NCBI GenBank assembly: GCA_040007095.1
Contig: JBDTVS010000097.1
Span: 1-48,316, forward strand
Length of the DNA stretch: 48,316 bases
Reading direction: 5' to 3'
From: JBDTVS01 sp040007095
GTDB lineage: Bacteria; Acidobacteriota; Vicinamibacteria; Vicinamibacterales; CAVVIG01
Shown: in pieces, positions 7,726-15,847 of the stretch
Layout of the letters: each line of letters opens with the position of its first letter
How positions within the stretch are numbered: the first letter of the stretch is position 1
The notes under the pieces: model-generated
Seen by the model: only the letters and a program-made list of their open reading frames with translations
The model's database searches: none
What the model was told of the DNA's origin: nothing
Made by a program: the position numbers and the translations under genes

Positions 7726-8703
7726 ATGTCCGCGGAGCCACCCGTCACAGCCTCGACGCGTCGACACGCGATGCTGCTCGCCAAAGTTGGGGTCAGCATC
7801 GGTCTCCTATGGCTGTTGTTTTCGCGCATCGACGTCAGCGCGTTGTGGAAGAGCGCGCGGCAGGCGTCGTTGCCGTGGATGCTGGTGGCCTTGGCCGTGT
7901 ACGCGGTCAACGTGCTGGCGAGTACGTGGCGCTGGCAGCTGCTCCTCGACGCGCAAGGGATCCAGGTCCGCAGCCGTTTCCTCCTCGGATCGCTGCTCGT
8001 CGCACTGTTCTTCAACAATTTTCTGCCGAGCAACATCGGCGGCGACGTGATTCGCATCCGCGATACCGCGCGGCCGGCGGGGTCCAAGACGCTGGCGACC
8101 GCGGTCGTGCTGATGGATCGCGTGCTGGGTCTGATGGGTCTGGTCCTGGTCGCGGCGTTCTCCGCCACGGTCACCGGCGCCAGTCACCGTCCGGGCATGC
8201 AGATGTGGCCGATGTGGTTGTGGGTCGGTTTTCTGGCCGGCGCCGCCGCGTCCGCGCCGGCGTTGTTGGCACCGGCGGGATTTGGACGGCTGCTGCAACC
8301 GTTGGCGGTCTTTCATCCCCAGTGGGTCACCGAGCGCATCGATACGGTGACCTCCGTCCTGTCGCGATTTCGCGATCGGCCGGTCGCGCTGGCCTCCTGC
8401 TTCGGCGGCGCTGTCCTGGTCCAGGCGTCGATGGTGGTGTTCTTCTTCTTCGTCACCTACGCCTTGCACCTGCACCTGACGTTCTGGGATCTCGCCGTGA
8501 TCGTGCCCCTCTCGTTCATCGTCCAGATGCTGCCGGTCTCGCTCAACGGCTTCGGTGTCCGGGAAGCGACCTACGCGTTCTATTTCAGAAGCATCGGCCA
8601 GCCGATCGAATCAGCCATCCTCATGTCGCTCGTCGGAACGGCGCTGGTCATGGCGTTCTCCCTCTCGGGCGCGGCCGTCTGGTTCGCGCGCGGGCACCAC
8701 TGA
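7726..8703 (+). CDS. YbhN/AglD-type (LPG synthase TM region-like) membrane protein
   Basis: A 325-residue integral membrane protein with about eight helices. Family hallmarks are NNFLPSNIGGDVIR near residue 90, DRVLGLMGLVL near 125 and MLPVSLNGFGVREA near 270. The family (UPF0104, the membrane part of lysylphosphatidylglycerol synthase without its synthase domain) is thought to move or handle lipids or polyprenyl-linked sugars. ATG 7726 is used; an ATG at 7771 (MLLAKVG) would drop 15 polar residues. A paralogue is at 34682. It converges with the gene at 8824. Confidence 0.87.
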   Translation: MSAEPPVTASTRRHAMLLAKVGVSIGLLWLLFSRIDVSALWKSARQASLPWMLVALAVYAVNVLASTWRWQLLLDAQGIQVRSRFLLGSLLVALFFNNFLPSNIGGDVIRIRDTARPAGSKTLATAVVLMDRVLGLMGLVLVAAFSATVTGASHRPGMQMWPMWLWVGFLAGAAASAPALLAPAGFGRLLQPLAVFHPQWVTERIDTVTSVLSRFRDRPVALASCFGGAVLVQASMVVFFFFVTYALHLHLTFWDLAVIVPLSFIVQMLPVSLNGFGVREATYAFYFRSIGQPIESAILMSLVGTALVMAFSLSGAAVWFARGHH

Positions 8704-8775
8704 CATCGAGGCGGTTCGCACGCCGATCGAGCCCATTCGACACGTACTGTCCACCTTCAGAGCCTCCTGAAAAAA

Positions 8776-8815
8776 CACCACGCAACCACGAAAACTCGAA
8801 GAGAGGCACGACACG
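8776..8815. repeat. Single arm of the CAC-type degenerate repeat
   Basis: A run of CAC(C/G)A-type units between two convergent genes (8703 and 8824). It resembles one arm of the palindrome at 42417-42502; the second arm is not recognisable here. Confidence 0.45.
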
Positions 8816-8823
8816 GAATTGCG

Positions 8824-10455
8824 TTACGGCGGGAACCCGATGATCTCGTAGAGCCGCGTCTCGTCGTCGACATACAGCGGGCGCAAGTAGTGCTCGAATT
8901 CCTTCAACCGGCCGACGACATCCGCCCGGTTGGCCGCGTTGTAGCGGTACATGTGCAGCACGGCGTAGCGTGCCCCGTCGATCTGCAGCAGTTTGAAGGC
9001 ATCGCGGCTTGGGAAAAACTTGAGCGTTTCGACGTGCACGCGAAAGTCGGGCGGGATGTAATCGCTGTACCCGTTGACCAGCGGCATCCAATGACTCGTC
9101 GAGCTCAGCATGTAGATCGTGTGCTGAAACAACCCGACTTCGGGAAAGAAGAATGGCATCTCGATGACCGGACCGCGGGGCATCGAGGCGAGGATGTTGT
9201 AGGCCGGTGAAAGCGCGGGCGCCGAGACCACGGGGAAGGGCTGGGCCAGCTCCGCAACCGCGACGGCCGCGATGACCAGCGCCAGAATACTGCCGCGCCG
9301 ATTCTTGGGCAGCAGCACCGCCAATCCCAGTCCCGATAGTACGGACAGCCCGAACGCGACGACGAGTCCGAAGCGCGACGGTGCCCGAAGCCATGTGAAC
9401 AGCGGCACGACATCATAGAGCGCCGTGTAGAGACCCGCCTTCGGCCCAAACGACGTCCAGAATGCCAGCGCCGTCAATCCTCCGTAGATGACGAGGAGGT
9501 CGCTTCGGCGTCGACGAATCAGCCATACGCCGGCCGCGCCCAAACCCGTTGCGAGGACGCCGGGAAAGAGCACTTCGTTCCAGCGGCCAAGGCTCTTCAA
9601 CATCCAGCTGTGCGCGTAGGCCGAGCTCGCCAGGTACGACCTCCAGTCGGCCGAATAGCGCCTCGCGTCGTCGATGCCGCGTCCAAACCCTGTGTCGCGC
9701 TGCAACGCCAGGTACGGCCAGAACAGCGGCGCCACCAACAGCACAGCGACGACCGCGCCGATCGCAATCGCCCGCCAGTATGCCCAGCGCCGCCATGGGC
9801 CCGAGACTGCCACGACGATGACCGCGAAGCCGACGATGAGCAGGAGAAATACGCCGTAGTAACCGCAACTGGCGGCCTGCGCGGCCATGGCAAGGCCCAA
9901 TTGCGCGCCCCGGCTCGCCGTTGGCCGGTCGGCGAGGCGGTGAAACGCGAGCATGCTGAACGGCAGCCCGGCGGTCATGAGCAGCTGAATGTGCGCGGTA
10001 TGCGCGAACACGTGCGGGCAGAACGCGAACAGAATTGCCGAAACGACCGCCGCGCGCCGGTCGTCGGTCAAATGACGTACGAGGTAGTAGGTGCCGACGA
10101 AACTCAGCGAAAACGCCAGCAGCAGCGCGACGTTGAGGGCCGCATACGGATTCCCCCCGGTGGCCCAGTACGCGGGCAGCGCCAGTACCCCGGCCCCGAA
10201 GTTGTTCTCCGAGTAGGCCAGCGTGCCGCGATGAGGAAAAAAGATATTCGCGTCGAAGAGGTGTACCGGGTCGACGACCAGGGTCCGCGCCACCCACGCG
10301 ACATTCCAGATCGAGAGCCGGCCGTCGGCTGTGTCGCTGCGGCCGACCCGGCCGATCCGCGCGATCACCGGATACGTCATCGCGCAGGCGAGGATCAAGG
10401 CCACCAGACATACGCCAACGGGCTCCAGCAGGCGGCGTGAAGGACGTATCGTCAC
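8824..10455 (-). CDS. Large GT-C-like multispanning membrane protein
   Basis: A 543-residue membrane protein with about 11-12 helices in the first 400 residues and a soluble C-terminal domain. The first periplasmic loop holds WNVAWVARTL and DANIFFPHRGTLAYSEN, which also occurs in the 36712 protein (DANIYYPERHTLAYSEN). The C-terminal VVSAPALSP and IEMPFFFPEVG region also matches that paralogue. The topology resembles GT39/GT83 transferases that use lipid-linked sugars, but no function is proven. GTG 10455 is chosen because TATGAT ends exactly six bases before it; GTG 10461 is the alternative. It converges with the YbhN/AglD-like gene. Confidence 0.75.
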   Translation of the reverse strand: MTIRPSRRLLEPVGVCLVALILACAMTYPVIARIGRVGRSDTADGRLSIWNVAWVARTLVVDPVHLFDANIFFPHRGTLAYSENNFGAGVLALPAYWATGGNPYAALNVALLLAFSLSFVGTYYLVRHLTDDRRAAVVSAILFAFCPHVFAHTAHIQLLMTAGLPFSMLAFHRLADRPTASRGAQLGLAMAAQAASCGYYGVFLLLIVGFAVIVVAVSGPWRRWAYWRAIAIGAVVAVLLVAPLFWPYLALQRDTGFGRGIDDARRYSADWRSYLASSAYAHSWMLKSLGRWNEVLFPGVLATGLGAAGVWLIRRRRSDLLVIYGGLTALAFWTSFGPKAGLYTALYDVVPLFTWLRAPSRFGLVVAFGLSVLSGLGLAVLLPKNRRGSILALVIAAVAVAELAQPFPVVSAPALSPAYNILASMPRGPVIEMPFFFPEVGLFQHTIYMLSSTSHWMPLVNGYSDYIPPDFRVHVETLKFFPSRDAFKLLQIDGARYAVLHMYRYNAANRADVVGRLKEFEHYLRPLYVDDETRLYEIIGFPP

Positions 10456-10467
10456 GCACACATCATA
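10456..10467 (-). promoter_or_regulatory. Candidate -10 box for a leaderless start at GTG 10455
   Basis: TATGAT (10462-10467, minus strand), six bases, then GTG 10455. The same geometry as upstream of ttcA. It favours GTG 10455 over GTG 10461, which would abut the box. Confidence 0.45.
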
Positions 10468-10573
10468 GGGGACGGTTGAGATCGCCGTCCGCGTGCATCA
10501 GGTGCCAGGTCGAGTCTGACGAAGAATTCAGACGGCCGTTCAGAAACTCTTCAGGCGTGGAGTGGTCGACGGT

Positions 10574-10593
10574 TATCGTATTACCGATACAAT
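10574..10593 (+). promoter_or_regulatory. Inverted repeat overlapping a candidate -10 box
   Basis: TATCG (10574-10578) and CGATA (10585-10589) form an inverted repeat six bases apart. It overlaps TACAAT (10588-10593), which lies seven bases before ATG 10601. A repressor bound here would block the promoter of the downstream cytochrome operon. Inference from layout only. Confidence 0.4.
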
Positions 10594-10600
10594 GTCGGTC

Positions 10601-10996
10601 ATGACAGCCGTGGTTCGGCGCGCGTCCGTCGCCTTCGCGATCGTCGTCGCGCTGGTCGTCGCGCTGGTCGTCGCGCCTCTTGCTCGCTGCACGAGTGCCT
10701 GCGAGATCGCACGAACGGGGCTCATGTCCGAATCGGGACCGGCGTGTCATCACGGAGCGCCCTCACCCACGGCGAGCGTGGCGCCGGCTCCGCACCCGTG
10801 CGGCGTTTCCGGCGAACTGCCGGCCATCTCGAGCGTCTCGGCATCGACAGGCGATGCGCTGGCGTTCGGAGCGCTCGGCGTGTTCCGTACCGCGTGGACG
10901 TCGCCGCGGGTGGACTTGCCATTGTTCGCCATCGACGCCTCGCCGAATCCAATCGTCTCGGCATCTTCCTTTTCCAACGCCCCCCTTCGGCTCTAG
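10601..10996 (+). CDS. Small secreted Cys/His protein, unknown
   Basis: A 131-residue protein that I do not recognise. It has an N-terminal membrane or signal segment (ASVAFAIVVALVVALVVAPLA), then a short Cys-containing stretch (RCTSACEIA, then ACHHGAPSP and HPCGVSG: five cysteines and three histidines in about 50 residues), then a low-complexity tail. The VALVVALVVA part comes from a 12-base tandem repeat. ATG 10601 lies seven bases behind TACAAT; ATG 10592 is in frame but overlaps that box. It is followed 49 bases later by a His-rich barrel and a cytochrome, so metal binding is a reasonable guess. Coding confidence is moderate. Confidence 0.55.
   Translation: MTAVVRRASVAFAIVVALVVALVVAPLARCTSACEIARTGLMSESGPACHHGAPSPTASVAPAPHPCGVSGELPAISSVSASTGDALAFGALGVFRTAWTSPRVDLPLFAIDASPNPIVSASSFSNAPLRL
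10643..10676. repeat. 12-base in-frame tandem repeat
   Basis: About 2.8 copies of GTCGTCGCGCTG, encoding V-V-A-L within the signal segment of the 10601 protein. Copy-number change would alter the length of the hydrophobic core without a frameshift. Confidence 0.85.
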
Positions 10997-11045
10997 GACC
11001 CTCACTTCTGCTTCTTGCTGTGCTTGAACGGGAGAGTGAGGGTCC

Positions 11046-12407
11046 ATGTACGCGCATACGGTTCTTCGTCTGGCGGTCGGCGTGTTCGGCTTCTGCATAC
11101 CAAGTCTCGTGGCGATTTCGGCCGTGGCTCAGACACCGCCGGGGGACAGCCAACCGCATGTGCACGTGGCGCCGGACCAGCCGACGGCTCAGGAGCCGAC
11201 CCACCAGCACGACATGCACAACATGTCTCACGACGCGAATCAGATGGCTGGAAACCGCGAGGGATCCGGAACCGCCTGGCTCCCTGACGAGACCCCGATG
11301 CATGCGATTCACGCCGAGGTGAGCGGCTGGACACTGATGGCGCATGCCAACGCGTTCCTCGAATATCTATATGAGGATGGACAGCGAGGGAGCAGCCAGA
11401 CGGGCAGCATCAATTGGCTGATGGGCATGGCCGAACGGCCGCTCGGAGGCGGGCATCTCGGCCTGCGCGGAATGGTCAGCCTCGAGCCGTGGACCATCCG
11501 TGGCTGCGGGTATCCGGACCTGTTGGCGACGGGAGAAATTTGCCAGGGGGAGGCGATTCACGATCGTCAGCATCCCCACGACTTCGTCATGGAACTGGCG
11601 GCCGAATACGACCATTCGATCGGCCGCGGCGTTCGAGTTCAGGTGTACGGCGGCCCGGTCGGGGAACCGGCGCTCGGCCCGGTCGCATTTCCGCATCGCC
11701 TGTCCGCGCTATCCAATCCGCTGGCGCCCATCAGCCACCATTGGTTGGACGCCACGCATCTTGCCTACGGCGTCGTCACCGGCGGTGTGTACAGTGCACG
11801 CTGGAAGGCAGAAACCTCGATATTCAATGGCCGGGAGCCGGACGAGCACAGGACCGATCTCGAGACCGGCGCGCTCAATTCGTGGTCGAGTCGATTGTCG
11901 TTTCTCCCCACCAAACGCTGGGCGCTGCAACTGTCGGGGGCGCGGCTCAAAGCGGCTGAGCCTGGACACGATGGGGGGGCACCGGTCGATATCGACCGGC
12001 TGACCGCCTCCGCGACGTATCATCGGGCGTTTCAACCGGGAAGCATCTGGGCCAGCACGGTCGCCTGGGGCCAAAACTCGGAATCGGGCGTGCGCGCGAC
12101 CAACGCACTGCTCGCCGAAACAAGCCTGACATTGCGTGAACGTCACACGTGGTTCGGGCGATTCGAAGTGGCCGAGAAGTCCGATCACGATCTTGACGTG
12201 GAGTCGTTCGATGCGTTCTCGGTGGCCAAGGTCCAGGGAGGATACACCCGGTATTTTGGCGCGTGGCACGACGTCAGGCCGGGCGTCGGCGCGACGGTGT
12301 CAGCTGGCGTGGTCCCGGAATCGCTCAGGGACCTGTATGGGGGGCGATTCAATGCGGGGTTCGGCGTGTACCTGACGATTCGAACCACTGAGCATCGAGG
12401 CGAGTGA
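11046..12407 (+). CDS. His-rich outer-membrane beta-barrel protein
   Basis: A 453-residue protein with a signal peptide ending near residue 28 (SAVAQT), a His/Met-rich linker at about 38-66 (HVHV, HQHDMHNMSHD), then a barrel with strand-like repeats through to the C terminus (GVYLTIRT). Sequence motifs include HPHDFVMELA near 180 and HHWLDATHLAYGVVT near 235. Proteins of this shape are found beside copper or other metal and cytochrome genes, and the linker suggests metal capture, but this is inference. A GGAG Shine-Dalgarno sits about ten bases before ATG 11046. Its stop overlaps the cytochrome start by one base (TGATG), so the genes are coupled. Confidence 0.8.
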   Translation: MYAHTVLRLAVGVFGFCIPSLVAISAVAQTPPGDSQPHVHVAPDQPTAQEPTHQHDMHNMSHDANQMAGNREGSGTAWLPDETPMHAIHAEVSGWTLMAHANAFLEYLYEDGQRGSSQTGSINWLMGMAERPLGGGHLGLRGMVSLEPWTIRGCGYPDLLATGEICQGEAIHDRQHPHDFVMELAAEYDHSIGRGVRVQVYGGPVGEPALGPVAFPHRLSALSNPLAPISHHWLDATHLAYGVVTGGVYSARWKAETSIFNGREPDEHRTDLETGALNSWSSRLSFLPTKRWALQLSGARLKAAEPGHDGGAPVDIDRLTASATYHRAFQPGSIWASTVAWGQNSESGVRATNALLAETSLTLRERHTWFGRFEVAEKSDHDLDVESFDAFSVAKVQGGYTRYFGAWHDVRPGVGATVSAGVVPESLRDLYGGRFNAGFGVYLTIRTTEHRGE

Positions 12408-13036
12408 TGCGGGCGATGGTACTCGTGCTCGTAGGCGTACTGCTCGCCGTTGGCCTGTGTCTGCTCGCGGCGGTTGGGTACCTCAGGGCCACCGGCTTGA
12501 GCGCCCGCGGCGCCGCCGGCCCGATGGAAGCGCGCGCGGCACGCGTCGTGCGTCGCTTTGCCTTGCCACCGAGCGCGCGGGTGGCACAAAATCCAATCCC
12601 GTCCTCTGCGGCCGCGGCTGCCGACGGGATGGTGCACTTTGCGGACCACTGTGCCTTGTGTCATGGAAACGACGGCGCCGGTGGCACGCAGATGGGGCGG
12701 GGTTTCTATCCGCCGGCGCCGGATATGCGGCTGGCTCGAACGCAAGGACTGTCGGACGGAGAGCTGTTCTACATCATCGAAAATGGCATCAGGTTCACGG
12801 GGATGCCGGCCTTTGGCACGGGAACAGCCGCCGGCGCGGAATCGACCTGGCGGCTCGTGCATTTCGTTCGGCATCTACCAGGCCTGACGGCCGAAGAGAT
12901 TCACGCGATGGAGGCCATGAATCCGAGAGCGCCCGAGGAAATCCGGCAGGAAATCGAGGAACAGCAGTTTCTGCAGGGCGGCGGCGATTCCTCGCCGACG
13001 CCATCACCACGGCAGCAAGAACGAGGACACAGATGA
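12407..13036 (+). CDS. Membrane-anchored monohaem cytochrome c
   Basis: A 209-residue protein with an N-terminal membrane helix (residues about 4-25, uncleaved or signal) and a class I cytochrome c domain. The haem motif C82-A-L-C85-H86 sits in FADHCALCHGNDGAGG and the distal ligand is M133 in TGMPAFG. The charged Gln/Glu tail after 175 is low complexity. It should carry electrons in the periplasm, in an operon with a His-rich barrel. ATG 12407 (one-base overlap with the barrel stop) is preferred over GTG 12404. Its stop overlaps the next start by four bases (ATGA). Confidence 0.9.
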   Translation: MRAMVLVLVGVLLAVGLCLLAAVGYLRATGLSARGAAGPMEARAARVVRRFALPPSARVAQNPIPSSAAAAADGMVHFADHCALCHGNDGAGGTQMGRGFYPPAPDMRLARTQGLSDGELFYIIENGIRFTGMPAFGTGTAAGAESTWRLVHFVRHLPGLTAEEIHAMEAMNPRAPEEIRQEIEEQQFLQGGGDSSPTPSPRQQERGHR

Positions 13037-13362
13037 GCAAGCAATCAATGATGGGACTGGCGTTGACGGCAATCCTGGCGTGTGCGGTACCAGGCACAAT
13101 CGCAGCCCACGAAGGCCATACGCACAAAGTCATGGGCACGGTGGCAAGCGTCCAGGGAAAAACCGTCGAGGTCAAGACGACCGCCGGCAAGAGCGTCAAG
13201 GTCACGTGCGACGACAAGACGACCGTGACCCGCGGCAAGGAGAGTCTCGATATCAGTGCCTTGAAGATCGGCGAGCGCGTGTCGATTGATGCGATGCAGG
13301 AAAAGGACCTGATGATGGCCCATGCCATCAAGCTTGCGGCGCCGGCGCCGGCGAAGAAGTAG
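13033..13362 (+). CDS. Small periplasmic HEGHTH protein (DUF5666/OB-like)
   Basis: A 109-residue protein with a clear signal peptide cleaved near residue 25 (GTIAAHEGH), giving a mature N terminus HEGHTHKV that could bind Cu or another metal through its amino terminus and histidines. The rest is a small beta-barrel-like domain (VMGTVASVQGKTVEVKTTAG, TTVTRG, LKIGERVSIDA) as in DUF5666 and metal-chaperone-like proteins. It overlaps the cytochrome gene by four bases and ends the operon; a hairpin follows at 13376. Confidence 0.8.
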   Translation: MSKQSMMGLALTAILACAVPGTIAAHEGHTHKVMGTVASVQGKTVEVKTTAGKSVKVTCDDKTTVTRGKESLDISALKIGERVSIDAMQEKDLMMAHAIKLAAPAPAKK

Positions 13363-13375
13363 GCCAACGACGGCT

Positions 13376-13396
13376 GACGGATGACGCTCGTCCGTC
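13376..13396 (+). terminator. Hairpin after the cytochrome operon
   Basis: GACGGA / TCCGTC, 6-bp stem and 9-base loop, 14 bases after the stop. There is no T-run, so termination is uncertain. Confidence 0.35.
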
Positions 13397-13556
13397 TCCT
13401 GTTGTCGGATTGTCGACCCCGGCTGGTCCGGCCAACGGGCAAATCCCTGTGATTTCCGCGGTTGGGACGAGAGGCATCCACCTTGCAGCTTGCTCTAGTG
13501 AACCGTGCCCTTCGTGGGCCAACGATTGAAGCGTCATTAGACAAGAGGAAGCGAGA

Positions 13557-14081
13557 ATGTCAATCAACTCAGTCGCGACCGGCGTCCAGACCCAGAACTT
13601 GATCCAGCGCACGATGGCAGCGGCGGATCTCGACAAGAACGGCCAGCTCTCGAGCGACGAATTCGCGAACTTCTTCACGACGCTGCTCAACGGCCTTTCA
13701 GGTTCCAAGCCCACCGGCTCGTCGACGAATGCGGGCGCGACCGCGTCGGCCTCGGCCACATTCCTCAACTCGCTCGGATCGACGGAAGCGCCGGTCTTCG
13801 CACCTGTTCCCGGCTTCGATACGGCGAAGCTCAACGACCTGAGCCACGTGAACGACAAATACACGGCTTCCGTGCGCGTGTTCTCGCGTGGTCTGGCGGC
13901 GCTCGGTCTCGACGCCGTCACGTCGCGCGGGCACCTCGATCCGATGGTGGATTTCGCGAAGGCGAACGGTTTCCCGAACGCGAAAACGGTGAGCGACGAC
14001 CAGATCGACTTCGGCGACGGCAAAGGATCGATTGACTGCATCACGTCCAGCGGCACGTGGTGGTTCCAGAATCAGAAGTAG
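13557..14081 (+). CDS. EF-hand-containing protein
   Basis: A 174-residue protein with one canonical calcium loop: D24-L-D26-K-N28-G-Q30-L-S-S-D34-E35, followed by the exiting helix (FANFFTTLLNGL). An Ala/Ser/Thr-rich linker (55-80) leads to a C-terminal domain (VNDKYTASVRVFSRG, HLDPMVDFAKANG, ITSSGTWWFQNQK) that I do not recognise. No signal peptide is visible. A good AGAGGAAG Shine-Dalgarno sits before ATG 13557. It stands alone: a hairpin ends the previous operon and a strong hairpin follows this gene. A calcium-dependent role is inferred from the loop only. Confidence 0.82.
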   Translation: MSINSVATGVQTQNLIQRTMAAADLDKNGQLSSDEFANFFTTLLNGLSGSKPTGSSTNAGATASASATFLNSLGSTEAPVFAPVPGFDTAKLNDLSHVNDKYTASVRVFSRGLAALGLDAVTSRGHLDPMVDFAKANGFPNAKTVSDDQIDFGDGKGSIDCITSSGTWWFQNQK

Positions 14082-14113
14082 CAGCGCGTCGGCACGCGAC
14101 CACGCACTCATGT

Positions 14114-14135
14114 GACAGGGCCATCGCGCCCTGTC
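14114..14135 (+). terminator. Strong hairpin after the EF-hand gene
   Basis: Perfect 8-bp stem GACAGGGC / GCCCTGTC with a six-base loop, 33 bases after the stop. No T-run follows. It may serve both convergent genes. Confidence 0.5.
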
Positions 14136-14158
14136 GCGGCGATGCTTCAAGGGGCCAA

Positions 14159-14224
14159 TGCTCCGTTGCTCGTCGCTTTGTACTCCCGGGATGCGCGCTC
14201 CTCGCGCCTTGCCGGGCGGGCGCC
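14159..14224. repeat. Second copy of the palindromic-element core
   Basis: It aligns with 3794-3859 at roughly three quarters identity with one gap; the shared cores are GTTGCTCGT and GCGCGCTCCTCGCG. Both copies follow a GC-rich hairpin. The long terminal inverted repeats of the 3743 element are not recognisable here. Confidence 0.65.
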
Positions 14225-14263
14225 TCCACGCGCACAGTTGACAGCCTTATTCCCGCCTGGGTC

Positions 14264-15841
14264 CTAAGGTCCGCAGATATACCAACGGGACACACGTTCC
14301 CCTCCGGGGCACGGCCTCTCGCTGATCAGCACGGGCCGGTTCGACGGATCGAAAAATAGCTTCTGATATTCCTGAATGCGCTCGACGTCGCTGGACGCGA
14401 CGCGCACGCGCTCGCCCGCGATGAACGAGATGGCGTAGGCCTCCCAGTATCCGGCCGAGGCGACGCGAATTCGCCGGGCCACAAGGCGCTCGGCAATTTC
14501 CCGCGCCGGGTTCGAAGGCGGATCGCGAGCGTATCTCAGTAGGATCGTCGCATGGTCGACGGCCATCAGCGCTCCCCATCCGACGACGACGACCGTCGTG
14601 AGGTGTCGGAGAATCCGTCGGGGTTCCAGTCGGAGCAGCGCAGCGGTCAAGCCAACGGGGACCAACAGACCAAGCAGGACATACCGGGAATATCCCTGCA
14701 GACCGGGCTTGCCGGCGATAAAGGCCGCGATGGCAACGAGCCCCACTCCGAGGATGTAGAAAGCAAACCTCGTCCGAGCGACGCGCAGGGCCGCCGCCTG
14801 AAGGTGGGATCGAAAGCGGGGGCGATCGAACTCCTCCGCACCGTCTGGTCGAATGAGCAACCAGACCAGGCGCCCCGCGGCCAGCACAAGAGCCAGACCC
14901 CCAGCCCACAACAGCCAGGACTGCGGCCGAATCGGCAGATTGCTGTCGATCTGGATCGCACCCGTCAGCCATGCGGTCAGCTCGATGCCCATCTGCCCGA
15001 CCCTCTCGCCGAGTGCGCCGGACTGCCAGTTGAACTGAGCCGCCAGATTCGAGATCTGCGATCCCGAGAACCCTCCCAACAGCTGACCTCGAGTCCCGGG
15101 TCCGCCGAAGTCCGCAAAGGGCTTGAGGGCTTCAATCGACTCCCACACGGCGAAGAACATCACGGCCGACGTCATCCAATCGCGAACTCGCGCCCGATTC
15201 ATTTCGCCGGTGAGCAGCTCGAGTGCGAGAAGAACGGGAACGGCGTAGAGGGTGAACTCCCGGTTTCTGGCGCCGAGGGCCAGCATGGCACCGAACCATA
15301 GTGGATGCCGGCGCAGGAACCACAGCACGCCAACGTAGACGAACGGCTCGATATTCCCTCCCTGCGCGGCGACCAGTTGTCGAGACACCGATGCCGGCGC
15401 GATCAGGAAGAACAGCGCGGGAGTGATCGCCGGCCATGGACGCAGTCCGGCGGCACGCTGCAGTCCGACGATGACCAGAACGGCGAACGCCAGATTCCAC
15501 GCGAGCATCGACAGTCGAAGCGCCAACACCGTCGGACCGGCGAGGAAGAAGAAGGGCACGGCGATCCACGCCTCGACGCCCAGCAGGTAGGTCAGCCCGT
15601 AGTAGAACAACGGAAAGGCGCGCCCTTCCATCAGATGCTTCGCCATCAAACCAACGACGGCTTGATCCGAATCGAACGCGAGTTGTTCGAAGCGGAGATA
15701 AACCAGAGTGCGAAAAACGACGATGGCAGCGGCAATGACGAGGACCGCCGTTGTGCCATGAGGCCACCAGCCGACGTCCGGACGACCACGCCACCGCACC
15801 AGAGGCATCGGCTCGGTGGACCAAGCGGTCATCGCGCGCAT
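14264..15841 (-). CDS. GT-C-like membrane glycosyltransferase
   Basis: A 525-residue protein with about 11 helices. The first periplasmic loop has FDSDQAVVGLMAKHLMEGRAFPLFYYG (acidic D57 and D59), the position where GT39/PMT-type enzymes keep their catalytic Asp. ARNREFTLYAVP near 195 and GKPGLQGYSRYVLLG near 400 are further conserved loops. The soluble C terminus ends SRWYICGP. It probably transfers a sugar from a polyprenyl-phosphate donor in the periplasm. ATG 15841 or ATG 15832 is the likely start: only six bases separate 15841 from the divergent gene, and a longer frame to 15889 would run into that gene. The 182-base gap before it holds the hairpin and repeat described at 14114 and 14159. 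Confidence 0.8.
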   Translation of the reverse strand: MRAMTAWSTEPMPLVRWRGRPDVGWWPHGTTAVLVIAAAIVVFRTLVYLRFEQLAFDSDQAVVGLMAKHLMEGRAFPLFYYGLTYLLGVEAWIAVPFFFLAGPTVLALRLSMLAWNLAFAVLVIVGLQRAAGLRPWPAITPALFFLIAPASVSRQLVAAQGGNIEPFVYVGVLWFLRRHPLWFGAMLALGARNREFTLYAVPVLLALELLTGEMNRARVRDWMTSAVMFFAVWESIEALKPFADFGGPGTRGQLLGGFSGSQISNLAAQFNWQSGALGERVGQMGIELTAWLTGAIQIDSNLPIRPQSWLLWAGGLALVLAAGRLVWLLIRPDGAEEFDRPRFRSHLQAAALRVARTRFAFYILGVGLVAIAAFIAGKPGLQGYSRYVLLGLLVPVGLTAALLRLEPRRILRHLTTVVVVGWGALMAVDHATILLRYARDPPSNPAREIAERLVARRIRVASAGYWEAYAISFIAGERVRVASSDVERIQEYQKLFFDPSNRPVLISERPCPGGERVSRWYICGP

Positions 15842-15847
15842 GTTACT

